From: Tamarix chinensis
Lineage: Eukaryota; Streptophyta; Magnoliopsida; Caryophyllales; Tamaricaceae
Direction of reading: 5' to 3'
NCBI GenBank assembly: GCA_030549775.1
Contig: CM060175.1
Span: forward strand, 3,720,564-3,784,563
DNA: 64,000 bases
Shown: one piece after another, positions 25,127 to 36,202 of the stretch
How the letters are laid out: every line of letters begins with the position of its first letter
How positions within the stretch are numbered: the first letter of the stretch is position 1
Program-made: the position numbers and the translations under genes
The notes under the pieces: model-generated
Seen by the model: the letters and a program-made list of their open reading frames with translations, nothing else
Databases searched by the model: none
What the model was told of the DNA's origin: nothing

Positions 25127-25750
25127 GTCATTAATACCACCAAGACATCATAAATACTACTATATAAACCACAATACCATCTTGCAAACCCTAATACCAC
25201 CATAAGTCATTAATACCACCAAGGAATCATTAAAACCACTATGTAAACCACAATACCATCTTCCAAACCCTAATACCACAATAAGTCATTAATACCACCA
25301 AGAAATCATTAAAACCACTATATAAACCACAATACCATCTTCCAAACCCTAATACCACAATAAGTCATTAATACCACCAAGGAATCATTAAAACCACTAT
25401 GTAAACCACAATACCATCTTCCAAACCCTAATACCACAATAAGTCATTAATACCACCAAGAAATCATTAAAACCACTATATAAACCACAATACCATCTTC
25501 CAAACCCTAATACCACAATAAGTCATTAATACCACCAAGGAATCATTAAAACCACTATATAAACCACAATACCATCTTACAAACCCTAATACCACCATAA
25601 GTCATTAATACCACCCAGTAATTATTAAAACAACTATATAAACCCTAATGCCACCTTACAAACCCTAATACCACCATAGGTCATTAATACCACCAAATAC
25701 TCATTAAAACCATTATATAAACTCCAATACTACCCATCATATCTCCAAGC
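25127..25750. repeat. 79-bp tandem repeat (C, left LTR)
   Basis: GTCATTAATACCACC starts at 25127, 25206, 25285, 25364, 25443, 25522, 25601 and 25680, each exactly 79 bp apart. This gives about eight units of high identity, with every unit holding AAACCCTAATACCAC. The right LTR copy is at about 31162-31785. The unit looks like two fused halves of the about 40-bp repeat in LTR B. Confidence 0.93.
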
Positions 25751-26160
25751 AACAGACTTCCCCATGCAACCTTAATTTATACCCACCTTTTTGTTTACTT
25801 AATTCCACCTTCTCCTCATTATCTCACAATTGGTGAATTCCTTAGGTCGTCCTTACCTTGTTTAGCCAACATACTCCCCTTTGGTCATTCTAACCTCTTA
25901 TTTTTCTTTTTCAAGTCCCCTCACTTCACCACACTCCCTCACATCACCCAACCTACATGTCGTAGGGGTCACGTCACATCACACCACATCACACTTGTAC
26001 CACAACATATTAGTACACGAAGACAAGGGTACGGGGACGTACCTCAGATCCATGCAGCGCTTCACAAACAAGCATATAGTATACATATTATAACACCCAA
26101 TTGTACAAAGCATATAAGACACTTAAAACATGCAGAACACACAAGAGGCCTTAGTTACGT

Positions 26161-26197
26161 CCTTACCTAAAACGGCGCCGGGCTTGGAGCACGCTCC
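26161..26197 (-). other. conserved GGAGC-GCTCC / GTAAGG block (C, left LTR)
   Basis: GGAGCACGCTCC is at 26186-26197 and CCTTAC at 26161-26166. On the minus strand it reads TTTTAG|GTAAGG. The right LTR counterpart is at 32196-32232. Confidence 0.7.
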
Positions 26198-26459
26198 TAC
26201 ACCTCCTGGGGTTTGACCCGGTTACCTATAAGAGGGAATTATTTAGAGTTAATCTCCTTCTTCCAGAATTATCAAAATTCCTATCCTACCCCTATCATGG
26301 CCTAATACCAAGGCTATTATTAATAAAGGGGTTTATAATTAAAAAGGATTAGGTTATTACTACTCTCATGATAGCTTATACGGATTATCACTAATTAAGT
26401 AGATTTTAGCAAATCCAAATACTAAGGTGAGGGTTTTCACAACATTAATAGTAATTACC

Positions 26460-27597
26460 AATAATACCTACCATAATAAGAATACTATTTATAATAATAG
26501 TGCTCCTAATAAAAATAATAATAGCTATAATGGTGATAATGATGATAGTAATGATTGAAATCATCTTAGCATTAGTGATAGTGTATTATCGATAATAATA
26601 ATAATAATAAAGTACTAGTACAACCATAGTCATTTAGGTGACAAAATCAATAATAATGTTACTAACAATAATAGGGATAATAATAATAATGATAGGAATG
26701 AAGACAATAATAATACAAATAATAATAATAAATACAATGAAAATATTAGTAATAATATCAACGATTATAAGAATAATATTAATAAGGATAATAAGAATAA
26801 CAGTAATAATCGATAAAATAATAGATGCGATAAACACAATAACGATAAAACAATGATAAGAATAATAATGATAATAATAATAACCATACTAATGATAGTA
26901 ATGAAAGTAATAATAATAATATTACAGTAATAATAGTAATATGGGTAATAATGGTAATGATCATAATGACAATAATAATAATACTAATAATAATAGTAAT
27001 AATAATATTAATAACAACAACAGCTTTAATAACGTTGATAAGAAAATAGTAAAGACAATAATAATAATAATAATGATATTAACAACACTACTACTAACAA
27101 TAATAATAGTAATAGTGATAGCAATAATAATAATAATAACAATAATAATGCTAACAATAATAATACTAAAAGTAACAATAATAATAATAATAATAATAAT
27201 AGTAAAATAATGACCATGATAAAAATAATTGTAATAATAATAACAATAACACAACCCTAAGAATAATAGCAATAATAATAATAATATCAATAATAACAAT
27301 AATAACAATAATAGTACTAACAATAACAATAGTAAAAATAACAATAATAATATTAATAATAACAATTATCATAGTAATAATAATAATCATACTAGTGATA
27401 CTATTAATAGTAATAACCATCATAATGTTAATATTAATAACGATAATAATACTAACCCTAATGGTAACGTTAGTACTAATAGCACTTAATAATAATAATA
27501 ATAGGGATAATAATAATAATAATAATAACAATAATAACAATAATAATAATAATAATAATAATAATATCAATACTTATGTTAATATAATAATAATACG

Positions 27598-27632
<35 letters not shown>

Positions 27633-27660
27633 AATTGGATGGGTGGTAGTATTAGTAGTA
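26460..27660. repeat. 1.2-kb AAT-rich microsatellite tract (C, left LTR)
   Basis: It is almost wholly AAT-type triplets with sporadic changes. All long frames across it (poly-Leu, poly-Ile, poly-Asn) are artefacts. It holds two of the indels between the LTRs: one AAT unit more in the right LTR near 27190/33228, and one fewer near 27601-27630. The right LTR copy is at about 32495-33695. Confidence 0.93.
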
Positions 27661-28274
27661 ATAATGATATTAGTAATGATAGGGTTAATATTAATCATAA
27701 TAATACTAATAATATTAGTTAATAATATTAATCCCACTAATCACCTTTCATTATTTATTTATTTATTTAATTATTATTTATTTAAGACTTAGGGTTCAGG
27801 GTGTTGGCAACCTGACTGGGGTGGTGGTGGCGGCGGCGGCGCGGCGGCAGCAGCGGCGGCGGCGGCGGTGGAGGAGGGGAGAGAGGGAAAAAATGGAGGT
27901 GGAGGCTAGGGGAGGGAAAACCAAAGGGAGAGGGAAGTGCGGGGTGGTAGGGCAGGAGTTGCTGGTCATTTTGGGGGGTGGAGGTGGCGCTGCAAGCGGT
28001 GGTGTGGCTGGCGGTGGCGGCGCGAAGGTGGCGCCAGGCTGGAGGGGTCGATTTCGGGAAGGGTTTTTCGCACGGCCAGGGCGGCACGTGCGGCGCGAGT
28101 TAGGGTGGCTAAGATGGCTGGTTGCGTAGAGGGCGGTGCAGGGAGGATTGTGGTGGCGAGGGCAGGCGGCAACGGTGGCTGAGGGCAGAGGAAACGGCGG
28201 CTGAAGGTGGGGGCGGCGACGGTTTGGATTTCTGGGTTCCCAAAAATCGAACCCGATTCAGGCCATTTCCGGGG

Positions 28275-28284
28275 CTATTTATAG
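28275..28284 (-). promoter_or_regulatory. putative TATA box of the C LTR
   Basis: The minus strand reads CTATAAATAG in a GC-rich setting, a strong plant TATA match. The second copy is at 34310-34319. If used, U3 is about 1.1 kb and R plus U5 would be about 4.5 kb, so nearly the whole AAT, 79-bp and hairpin region would be transcribed before the primer-binding site. Confidence 0.65.
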
Positions 28285-28514
28285 AGGGATTGGGACGGGG
28301 AAAACGACAAGGACACGTGGGAGGTTAGGTGGGTTAGGTCCGGTGAGCTGTCCGGCGCAGGTCTGCCGGCACAGACCAACCTTGTCGGGGAAGAAAAGTC
28401 AGGGCTTGCGTGCGGGGAAAACGCTGCCCGATTGGTCACATCTCAAGGCAAGGTCAAATCAGGGACGAAAAGATAGGAGAGAAGGCCGGAGAAAGGACGG
28501 GACGCTCGCCGCTG

Positions 28515-28780
28515 CGTTTTCCGGCGAGCTCGAGTTGCAGGCGGGGAGAAACGGCGTCGCGAGGAAGAAGAAGAAGGGGAGGGGCTGGACCGGCGGTCCA
28601 GGGGAAAGAAAGGAGAGGGAGGAAACCGGCCGGACCGCGCGGTTTCTTTTCCTTTTAAATGAAACGCTGCGTTTTAGGCGGAATTTGGCGAAAACGCGGT
28701 GCTCGCGTCGTCTGGCAACGGTCGAAAGTTCTTTGTATCGCGACGCGGCGTTTCAGCGACTTCAGCGTCGAAACGCCGCG
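28515..28780. promoter_or_regulatory. GCGTTT/AAACGC motif cluster in U3 of the C LTR
   Basis: Several copies of AAACGC or GCGTTT lie within 270 bp: about 28517, 28664, 28671, 28692, 28749 and 28771. The last two form a perfect 11-bp inverted repeat, CGCGGCGTTTC (28744-28754) and GAAACGCCGCG (28770-28780), around 15 bp. The cluster lies upstream of the TATA box in LTR sense, so an enhancer role is plausible. The inverted repeat is at 34778-34814 in the right LTR. Confidence 0.55.
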
Positions 28781-29382
28781 TTTTGGGTCACGGACGGCCG
28801 GGCTCGCTGGGCCGCGGCGAGAAGAAGGAAAAGGGGAGGGGTTTGGGCCAGCAGGCCGGCCCAGGTCGGGGAAAATAGGGGCGAGAAGGGGAAGGAAGAA
28901 AAAAGGAAAAAGGAGGGAGGAAAAAGGAAAAAGGGAAAAAGGAAAAGGAGGGGAAAGTTAGGGGTTGGATTAATTAATATCATTTGGGTAATTTAGGGTA
29001 TTTAATATAATTATCAAAACCATAATTAATTTCTACCTTTAGGTAAATTTTGGGATTTATGGAAAAATCTTCCTAAATTTATTTTAATTAACAAAACCCC
29101 TAAATTTTCCTCTAATTAAATTACTCATAAATTTTATATTAATTTGAAACTATTTTATCCTCCCTATTTTATATAATTTAAGGTACTTAATAAATTTCAA
29201 AAGTGAAAACCTTAATTAACTTAAATACCATAATCTCCCCTATTTACACTCTTATAATTCCCTTCTTGATTTATCCTATTAATTTCCTTTTTATTTCACT
29301 AAAAGTAATTTATTTTAATAAATTCCCTAATAATCTCCTATTCGGCCATGATTTTCTAAATTAGGAATTTTGGGGTATTTCA

Positions 29383-29773
29383 TCACTACCCCCTTAAAGA
29401 AAAACCTCGTCCCCGAGGTTTACGCCTCGCACTAGGGTTTACCAAAGGAAATTCTAGGGTACTCAGGGGTAACTACCCCCTTAAGAGCAAACTAACTAAA
29501 AACCCATAATAATCACAACCTCTAGAATACGGGGTTAGCACAAATCCGACACCTACAATCACAAAGATCTTATGCTATGGTATAGTTACAACAATAATTC
29601 ATAAGGTCGCCTAACTACCCAGTCACACTATCCTCACAAGCTGATCCGGATTTTTAAAAGAAGAGAAACGCTTGAATCAGTGAAATACATTTTTAGTTAA
29701 AACATTTAGGATCGTGAGAGTCGAATTTCTACCGAAACCCGCTTCTCAACAACCAAAAGCTCTGATACCAACT
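29383..29773 (-). other. 391-bp internal region of element C: primer-binding site, polypurine tract, no gene
   Basis: Next to the right LTR, 29758-29773 reads on the minus strand AGTTGGTATCAGAGCT, the initiator Met-tRNA primer-binding site. Next to the left LTR, 29383-29398 reads on the minus strand TTTAAGGGGGTAGTGA, a polypurine tract. A second CCCCCTTAAGAG-like purine tract occurs at about 29476-29487. Between them there is no frame of coding size. The stretch after the polypurine tract (CCTCGTCCCCGAGG at about 29405-29418) is an inverted repeat and resembles the corresponding part of element E2. Confidence 0.92.
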
Positions 29774-32700
29774 TGTAACACCCCCAAATTTACTACTGAA
29801 AAATTTCGTTTAACTCAAAAGTTTTTGCGGAAGCAAGAGAATTAAAACCGTAAACTCGGGGGCATTACCGCCACACTTAGTACCAGATCGATCCATAACT
29901 ACCGACCCGATACTAAGTGCTAAGGCTAGAAAGAAATAAAACCAGGACAACCATTCATAAACCACGAGTTCTACAAATCAGAGTGCGAAGGTAAAAGTTA
30001 CATTCCGAAATACAATTTAAAAGGTCCATCTATCAGAATACTTAAAATAACGGAATAGCAAGATACGATAAAACCCTTGAAAAGTTAAATACAACATCTG
30101 TGTCCTCTAAAGACAAATACGATTAAACCACACGATTTTCGAAGGGTAATTATCCGGACCACTTACTCACTCATATCCAGTCTTCCACCCCAACTTAGTA
30201 AACGATCAAGACCTGCATCAAAGGTCTGCTCCCCACCATCGGTGGATCATCACAGGACCCGGTTAATCAAGGCAGTATCAGTACGGGTCCAGTACTGAGT
30301 AAGGCGTAGACGCTAAGGCCAAGCATACAACCACACACAATCATAAAAGCAACATGCATATATACACAAGATACATGATCAATACGTCAGCCATACATCA
30401 GGATAAGTAAACGGAAAGCTGAATCATGCTCATACAATGCCCGTCCTTTCTTATTATGATAATAATCTCTTTTCACACATTCTTTATTTAACCCTGTAAG
30501 CACGGGGACCCCACTATTATAGCCGGTGGACCGGAAATCAACACCCAGGGCACAAGCCTCTGGCCACTATTATAGCCGGTGGACCGGAAATCAACACCCA
30601 GGGCAAACGCCTCTGGCCACTATTCTAACCGGTGGAACGGACTGGCCCCGCACCTACATGGTGTTCCACTGTAAGTGATTAGTATCTTTCCCGTGGATTA
30701 ACTTATTCGTTTGGATCTGTCGAGCCCGAATCCCCCACTATTATAGCCGGTGGACCGGAAATACACACCCAGGGCAGAACGCCTCTGGCCACTATTATAG
30801 CCGGTGGACCGGAAATCAACACCCAGGGCAAAACGCCTCTGGCCACTATTCTAACCGGTGGAACGGACTGGGTCGGGCTCAACATCTTTCGCTTTACGTG
30901 ATTAATGTCTTATTCGTGTCTTATTGAAACACATAATGTCCTTGACATGTATAAATCATTCACTACATTCATTACACATCACATACGGTAAAGTCCACAT
31001 TCATAACTATACTTTACTCAATAGTACACATAGTAACACCAAACAACTCTAAACAGCCTTACGAACCATGATTGTCCACACCAAGCCCTGGTTAACCACT
31101 CTTAACCTTCTTTAACCGTAACCACCATAATACCATCACGAAAACCCTAATGACACCATCAGTCATTAATACCACCAAGACATCATAAATACTACTATAT
31201 AAACCACAATACCATCTTGCAAACCCTAATACCACCATAAGTCATTAATACCACCAAGGAATCATTAAAACCACTATGTAAACCACAATACCATCTTCCA
31301 AACCCTAATACCACAATAAGTCATTAATACCACCAAGAAATCATTAAAACCACTATATAAACCACAATACCATCTTCCAAACCCTAATACCACAATAAGT
31401 CATTAATACCACCAAGGAATCATTAAAACCACTATGTAAACCACAATACCATCTTCCAAACCCTAATACCACAATAAGTCATTAATACCACCAAGAAATC
31501 ATTAAAACCACTATATAAACCACAATACCATCTTCCAAACCCTAATACCACAATAAGTCATTAATACCACCAAGGAATCATTAAAACCACTATATAAACC
31601 ACAATACCATCTTACAAACCCTAATACCACCATAAGTCATTAATACCACCCAGTAATTATTAAAACAACTATATAAACCCTAATGCTACCTTACAAACCC
31701 TAATACCACCATAGGTCATTAATACCACCAAATACTCATTAAAACCATTATATAAACTCCAATACTACCCATCATATCTCCAAGCAACAGACTTCCCCAT
31801 GCAACCTTAATTTATACCCACCTTTTTGTTTACTTAATTCCACCTTCTCCTCATTATCTCACAATTGGTGAATTCCTTAGGTCGTCCTTACCTTGTTTAG
31901 CCAACATACTCCCCTTTGGTCATTCTAACCTCTTATTTTTCTTTTTCAAGTCCCCTCACTTCACCACACTCCCTCACATCACCCAACCTACATGTCGTAG
32001 GGGTCACGTCACATCACACCACATCACACTTGTACCACAACATATTAGTACACGAAGACAAGGGTACGGGGACGTACCTCAGATCCATGCAGCGCTTCAC
32101 AAACAAGCATATAGTATACATATTATAACACCCAATTGTACAAAGCATATAAGACACTTAAAACATGCAGAACACACAAGAGGCCTTAGTTACGTCCTTA
32201 CCTAAAACGGCGCCGGGCTTGGAGCACGCTCCTACACCTCCTGGGGTTTGACCCGGTTACCTATAAGAGGGAATTATTTAGAGTTAATCTCCTTCTTCCA
32301 GAATTATCAAAATTCCTATCCTACCCCTATCATGGCCTAATACCAAGGCTATTATTAATAAAGGGGTTTATAATTAAAAAGGATTAGGTTATTACTACTC
32401 TCATGATAGCTTATACGGATTATCACTAATTAAGTAGATTTTAGCAAATCCAAATACTAAGGTGAGGGTTTTCACAACATTAATAGTAATTACCAATAAT
32501 ACCTACCATAATAAGAATACTATTTATAATAATAGTGCTCCTAATAAAAATAATAATAGCTATAATGGTGATAATGATGATAGTAATGATTGAAATCATC
32601 TTAGCATTAGTGATAGTGTATTATCGATAATAATAATAATAATAAAGTACTAGTACAACCATAGTCATTTAGGTGACAAAATCAATAATAATGTTACTAA

Positions 32701-33635
32701 CAATAATAGGGATAATAATAATAATGATAGGAATGAAGACAATAATAATACAAATAATAATAATAAATACAATGAAAATATTAGTAATAATATCAACGAT
32801 TATAAGAATAATATTAATAAGGATAATAAGAATAACAGTAATAATCGATAAAATAATAGATGCGATAAACACAATAACGATAAAACAATGATAAGAATAA
32901 TAATGATAATAATAATAACCATACTAATGATAGTAATGAAAGTAATAATAATAATATTACAGTAATAATAGTAATATGGGTAATAATGGTAATGATCATA
33001 ATGACAATAATAATAATACTAATAATAATAGTAATAATAATATTAATAACAACAACAGCTTTAATAACGTTGATAAGAAAATAGTAAAGACAATAATAAT
33101 AATAATAATGATATTAACAACACTACTACTAACAATAATAATAGTAATAGTGATAGCAATAATAATAATAATAACAATAATAATGCTAACAATAATAATA
33201 CTAAAAGTAACAATAATAATAATAATAATAATAATAATAGTAAAATAATGACCATGATAAAAATAATTGTAATAATAATAACAATAACACAACCCTAAGA
33301 ATAATAGCAATAATAATAATAATATCAATAATAACAATAATAACAATAATAGTACTAACAATAACAATAGTAAAAATAACAATAATAATATTAATAATAA
33401 CAATTATCATAGTAATAATAATAATCATACTAGTGATACTATTAATAGTAATAACCATCATAATGTTAATATTAATAACGATAATAATACTAACCCTAAT
33501 GGTAACGTTAGTACTAATAGCACTTAATAATAATAATAATAGGGATAATAATAATAATAATAATAACAATAATAACAATAATAATAATAATAATAATAAT
33601 AATATCAATACTTATGTTAATATAATAATAATACG

Positions 33636-33667
<32 letters not shown>

Positions 33668-35416
33668 AATTGGATGGGTGGTAGTATTAGTAGTAATAAT
33701 GATATTAGTAATGATAGGGTTAATATTAATCATAATAATACTAATAATATTAGTTAATAATATTAATCCCACTAATCACCTTTCATTATTTATTTATTTA
33801 TTTAATTATTATTTATTTAAGACTTAGGGTTCAGGGTGTTGGCAACCTGACTGGGGTGGTGGTGGCGGCGGCGGCGCGGCGGCAGCAGCGGCGGCGGCGG
33901 CGGTGGAGGAGGGGAGAGGGAAAAAAATGGAGGTGGAGGCTAGGGGAGGGAAAACCAAAGGGAGAGGGAAGTGCGGGGTGGTAGGGCAGGAGTTGCTGGT
34001 CATTTTGGGGGGTGGAGGTGGCGCTGCAAGCGGTGGTGTGGCTGGCGGTGGCGGCGCGAAGGTGGCGCCAGGCTGGAGGGGTCGATTTCGGGAAGGGTTT
34101 TTCGCACGGCCAGGGCGGCACGTGCGGCGCGAGTTAGGGTGGCTAAGATGGCTGGTTGCGTAGAGGGCGGTGCAGGGAGGATTGTGGTGGCGAGGGCAGG
34201 CGGCAACGGTGGCTGAGGGCAGAGGAAACGGCGGCTGAAGGTGGGGCGGCGCGACGGTTTGGATTTCTGGGTTCCCAAAAATCGAACCCGATTCAGGCCA
34301 TTTCCGGGGCTATTTATAGAGGGATTGGGACGGGAAAACGACAAGGACACGTGGGAGGTTAGGTGGGTTAGGTCCGGTGAGCTGTCCGGCGCAGGTCTGC
34401 CGGCACAGACCAACCTTGTCGGGGAAGAAAAGTCAGGGCTTGCGTGCGGGGAAAACGCTGCCCGATTGGTCACATCTCAAGGCAAGGTCAAATCAGGGAC
34501 GAAAAGATAGGAGAGAAGGCCGGAGAAAGGACGGGACGCTCGCCGCTGCGTTTTCCGGCGAGCTCGAGTTGCAGGCGGGGAGAAACGGCGTCGCGAGGAA
34601 GAAGAAGAAGGGGAGGGGCTGGACCGGCGGTCCAGGGGAAAGAAAGGAGAGGGAGGAAACCGGCCGGACCGCGCGGTTTCTTTTCCTTTTAAATGAAACG
34701 CTGCGTTTTAGGCGGAATTTGGCGAAAACGCGGTGCTCGCGTCGTCTGGCAACGGTCGAAAGTTCTTTGTATCGCGACGCGGCGTTTCAGCGACTTCAGC
34801 GTCGAAACGCCGCGTTTTGGGTCACGGACGGCCGGGCTCGCTGGGCCGCGGCGAGAAGAAGGAAAAGGGGAGGGGTTTGGGCCAGCAGGCCGGCCCAGGT
34901 CGGGGAAAATAGGGGCGAGAAGGGGAAGGAAGAAAAAAGGAAAAAGGAGGGAGGAAAAAGGAAAAAGGGAAAAAGGAAAAGGAGGGGAAAGTTAGGGGTT
35001 GGATTAATTAATATCATTTGGGTAATTTAGGGTATTTAATATAATTATCAAAACCATAATTAATTTCTACCTTTAGGTAAATTTTGGGATTTATGGAAAA
35101 ATCTTCCTAAATTTATTTTAATTAACAAAACCCCTAAATTTTCCTCTAATTAAATTACTCATAAATTTTATATTAATTTGAAACTATTTTATCCTCCCTA
35201 TTTTATATAATTTAAGGTACTTAATAAATTTCAAAAGTGAAAACCTTAATTAACTTAAATACCATAATCTCCCCTATTTACACTCTTATAATTCCCTTCT
35301 TGATTTATCCTATTAATTTCCTTTTTATTTCACTAAAAGTAATTTATTTTAATAAATTCCCTAATAATCTCCTATTCGGCCATGATTTTCTAAATTAGGA
35401 ATTTTGGGGTATTTCA
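29774..35416 (-). repeat. right (5') LTR of element C
   Basis: This LTR is 5,643 bp and nearly identical to the left LTR (offset 6,035, falling to 6,034 after small indels). Module positions are: hairpin 29874-29919, CCAC array 30511-30867, 79-bp repeats 31162-31785, GTAAGG block 32196-32232, AAT tract 32495-33695, TATA box 34310-34319 and inverted repeat 34778-34814. As the 5' LTR of a minus-strand element, this copy would drive transcription leftwards. Confidence 0.95.
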
Positions 35417-35421
35417 AAATT

Positions 35422-36202
35422 AGTTGGATCAAAAGGACCGACGATTCAAGGGGAAGAGAGGAATGAGAACGGCCGGTCAAAACGGCCGTAACTGGTGGCA
35501 GATTTCTCAGACGGGCGGCGACAAGTTGCAGGTCGGCGTCGAACGGGGCTGGGGAAGAAGAAGATGGGGGGCTGGACCAGGCAACCGGGAAAAGAAAATA
35601 AAGAAAAAGAACAACCGGGCCGATCGGCGCAGGTTAAGGTTTAAATTTAAATGGAACGCGAAGTTTCGGTGGGAAAAATAAATGAAGTGCAGCATTTCGG
35701 AGTCGAGCCGAAGAAAAGAAAGAAAAAGAAGGAGACGGGCCGCAGGAAAGAAAAGGAGGATGAGCCGCTAGGCTGAGCCGCAACGCAGAAGGAAGAAGGG
35801 AAAGGACTGGGCCGCTAGGCTGGCCTAGTTCGACAAGGAGAAAAAGAAAAAAGAAAGAAAAAGAAAGAAAAAGGAAGAAAGAAAAAGGAAAAAGGGAAAA
35901 AGGAAAAGAAAAATAATTAGGTTGAATATTTAAATTAATTCAAATATTTGGGATATTTAAAAATAATAATATTTAAATTCCTTTTTAGGTTAAATTAGTA
36001 TTTTTAAAAGATTTTCCATAAATTCCATTTTAATTAGCAAAACACGCTAATTTTCTCTAATTAAATTATTTATAAAACTATTATTGATTTGAAACTATTT
36101 TCTCCTTTTTATTTTAATAAAAATAATTTATGTAATTTATTTTTCATAATAAAACCTCATTTAAATATAATTTATAAAATTAGCAATTTTTGTGGCATTT
36201 CA
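35422..36202 (-). repeat. right arm of solo LTR B
   Basis: The sequence continues that ending at 23738, after one copy of the AAATT duplication. It is GC-rich (35430-35830), then purine-rich, then AT-rich, ending GGCATTTCA. GAACGCGAAGTTTC at about 35652-35665 may be a decayed copy of the U3 motif seen in C. No coding content is visible. Confidence 0.88.

Larger units (their letters stand above)
23739..29382 (-). repeat. left (3') LTR of element C
   Basis: This LTR is 5,644 bp, reading TG...CA on either strand. In minus-strand sense the order is: AT-rich U3 start, purine-rich and GC-rich U3 (28960 down to 28290), TATA box (28275-28284), GC-rich stretch with CGG repeats, AAT microsatellites (27660-26460), GTAAGG block (26161-26197), 79-bp tandem repeats, CCAC...GTGG array and terminal hairpin. 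Open frames such as those near 28343-28996 read through GC-rich low-complexity DNA and have no recognisable domain, so I do not call them genes. Confidence 0.95.
23739..35416 (-). mobile_element. complete giant-LTR non-autonomous retrotransposon C
   Basis: The element is 11,678 bp with a 5-bp target-site duplication AAATT on both sides (23734-23738 and 35417-35421). It has LTRs of 5,644 bp and 5,643 bp in direct orientation, with TGTAACACC...GGTATTTCA ends, and an internal region of only 391 bp. The primer-binding site lies next to the right LTR and the polypurine tract next to the left LTR, so it is minus-oriented. The internal part has no gag or pol and must be mobilised by another element. 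By eye the LTRs differ at one base (C at 25652, T at 31687) and at about seven small indels, all in simple repeats or G/A runs. The insertion is therefore very recent. It sits inside solo LTR B of the same superfamily. Confidence 0.95.
20388..36202 (-). mobile_element. solo LTR B, split by element C
   Basis: The plus strand begins TGTAACACCCC at 20388 and ends GGCATTTCA at 36202. Both sides carry the same 5-bp duplication CTAAC (20383-20387 and 36203-36207), and there is no primer-binding site or polypurine tract next to either end. This is therefore a solo LTR left by recombination. Without the inserted element C the LTR is about 4.1 kb (20388-23738 plus 35422-36202). It carries the same modules as A and D. 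The join across C lies in its GC-rich part, which translates as low-complexity protein only. Confidence 0.92.

Noticed and set aside
25127..25750. Interstitial telomere repeats (AAACCCTAA)
   Set aside because: CCCTAA-like words occur once per 79-bp unit and are not in tandem TTTAGGG arrays.
26634..27570. Poly-Ile, poly-Leu and poly-Asn open frames
   Set aside because: They are translations of AAT microsatellite in all frames.
28343..28996. 217-codon frame, identical in both LTRs of C
   Set aside because: Identity only reflects the young LTR pair. The frame is on the strand opposite to LTR transcription, ends in purine-rich lysine/arginine low complexity and has no known domain.
23739..35416. 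Segmental tandem duplication of about 6 kb
   Set aside because: The two copies are bounded by TG...CA, separated by a primer-binding site and polypurine tract, and flanked by matching AAATT duplications; this is an LTR pair.
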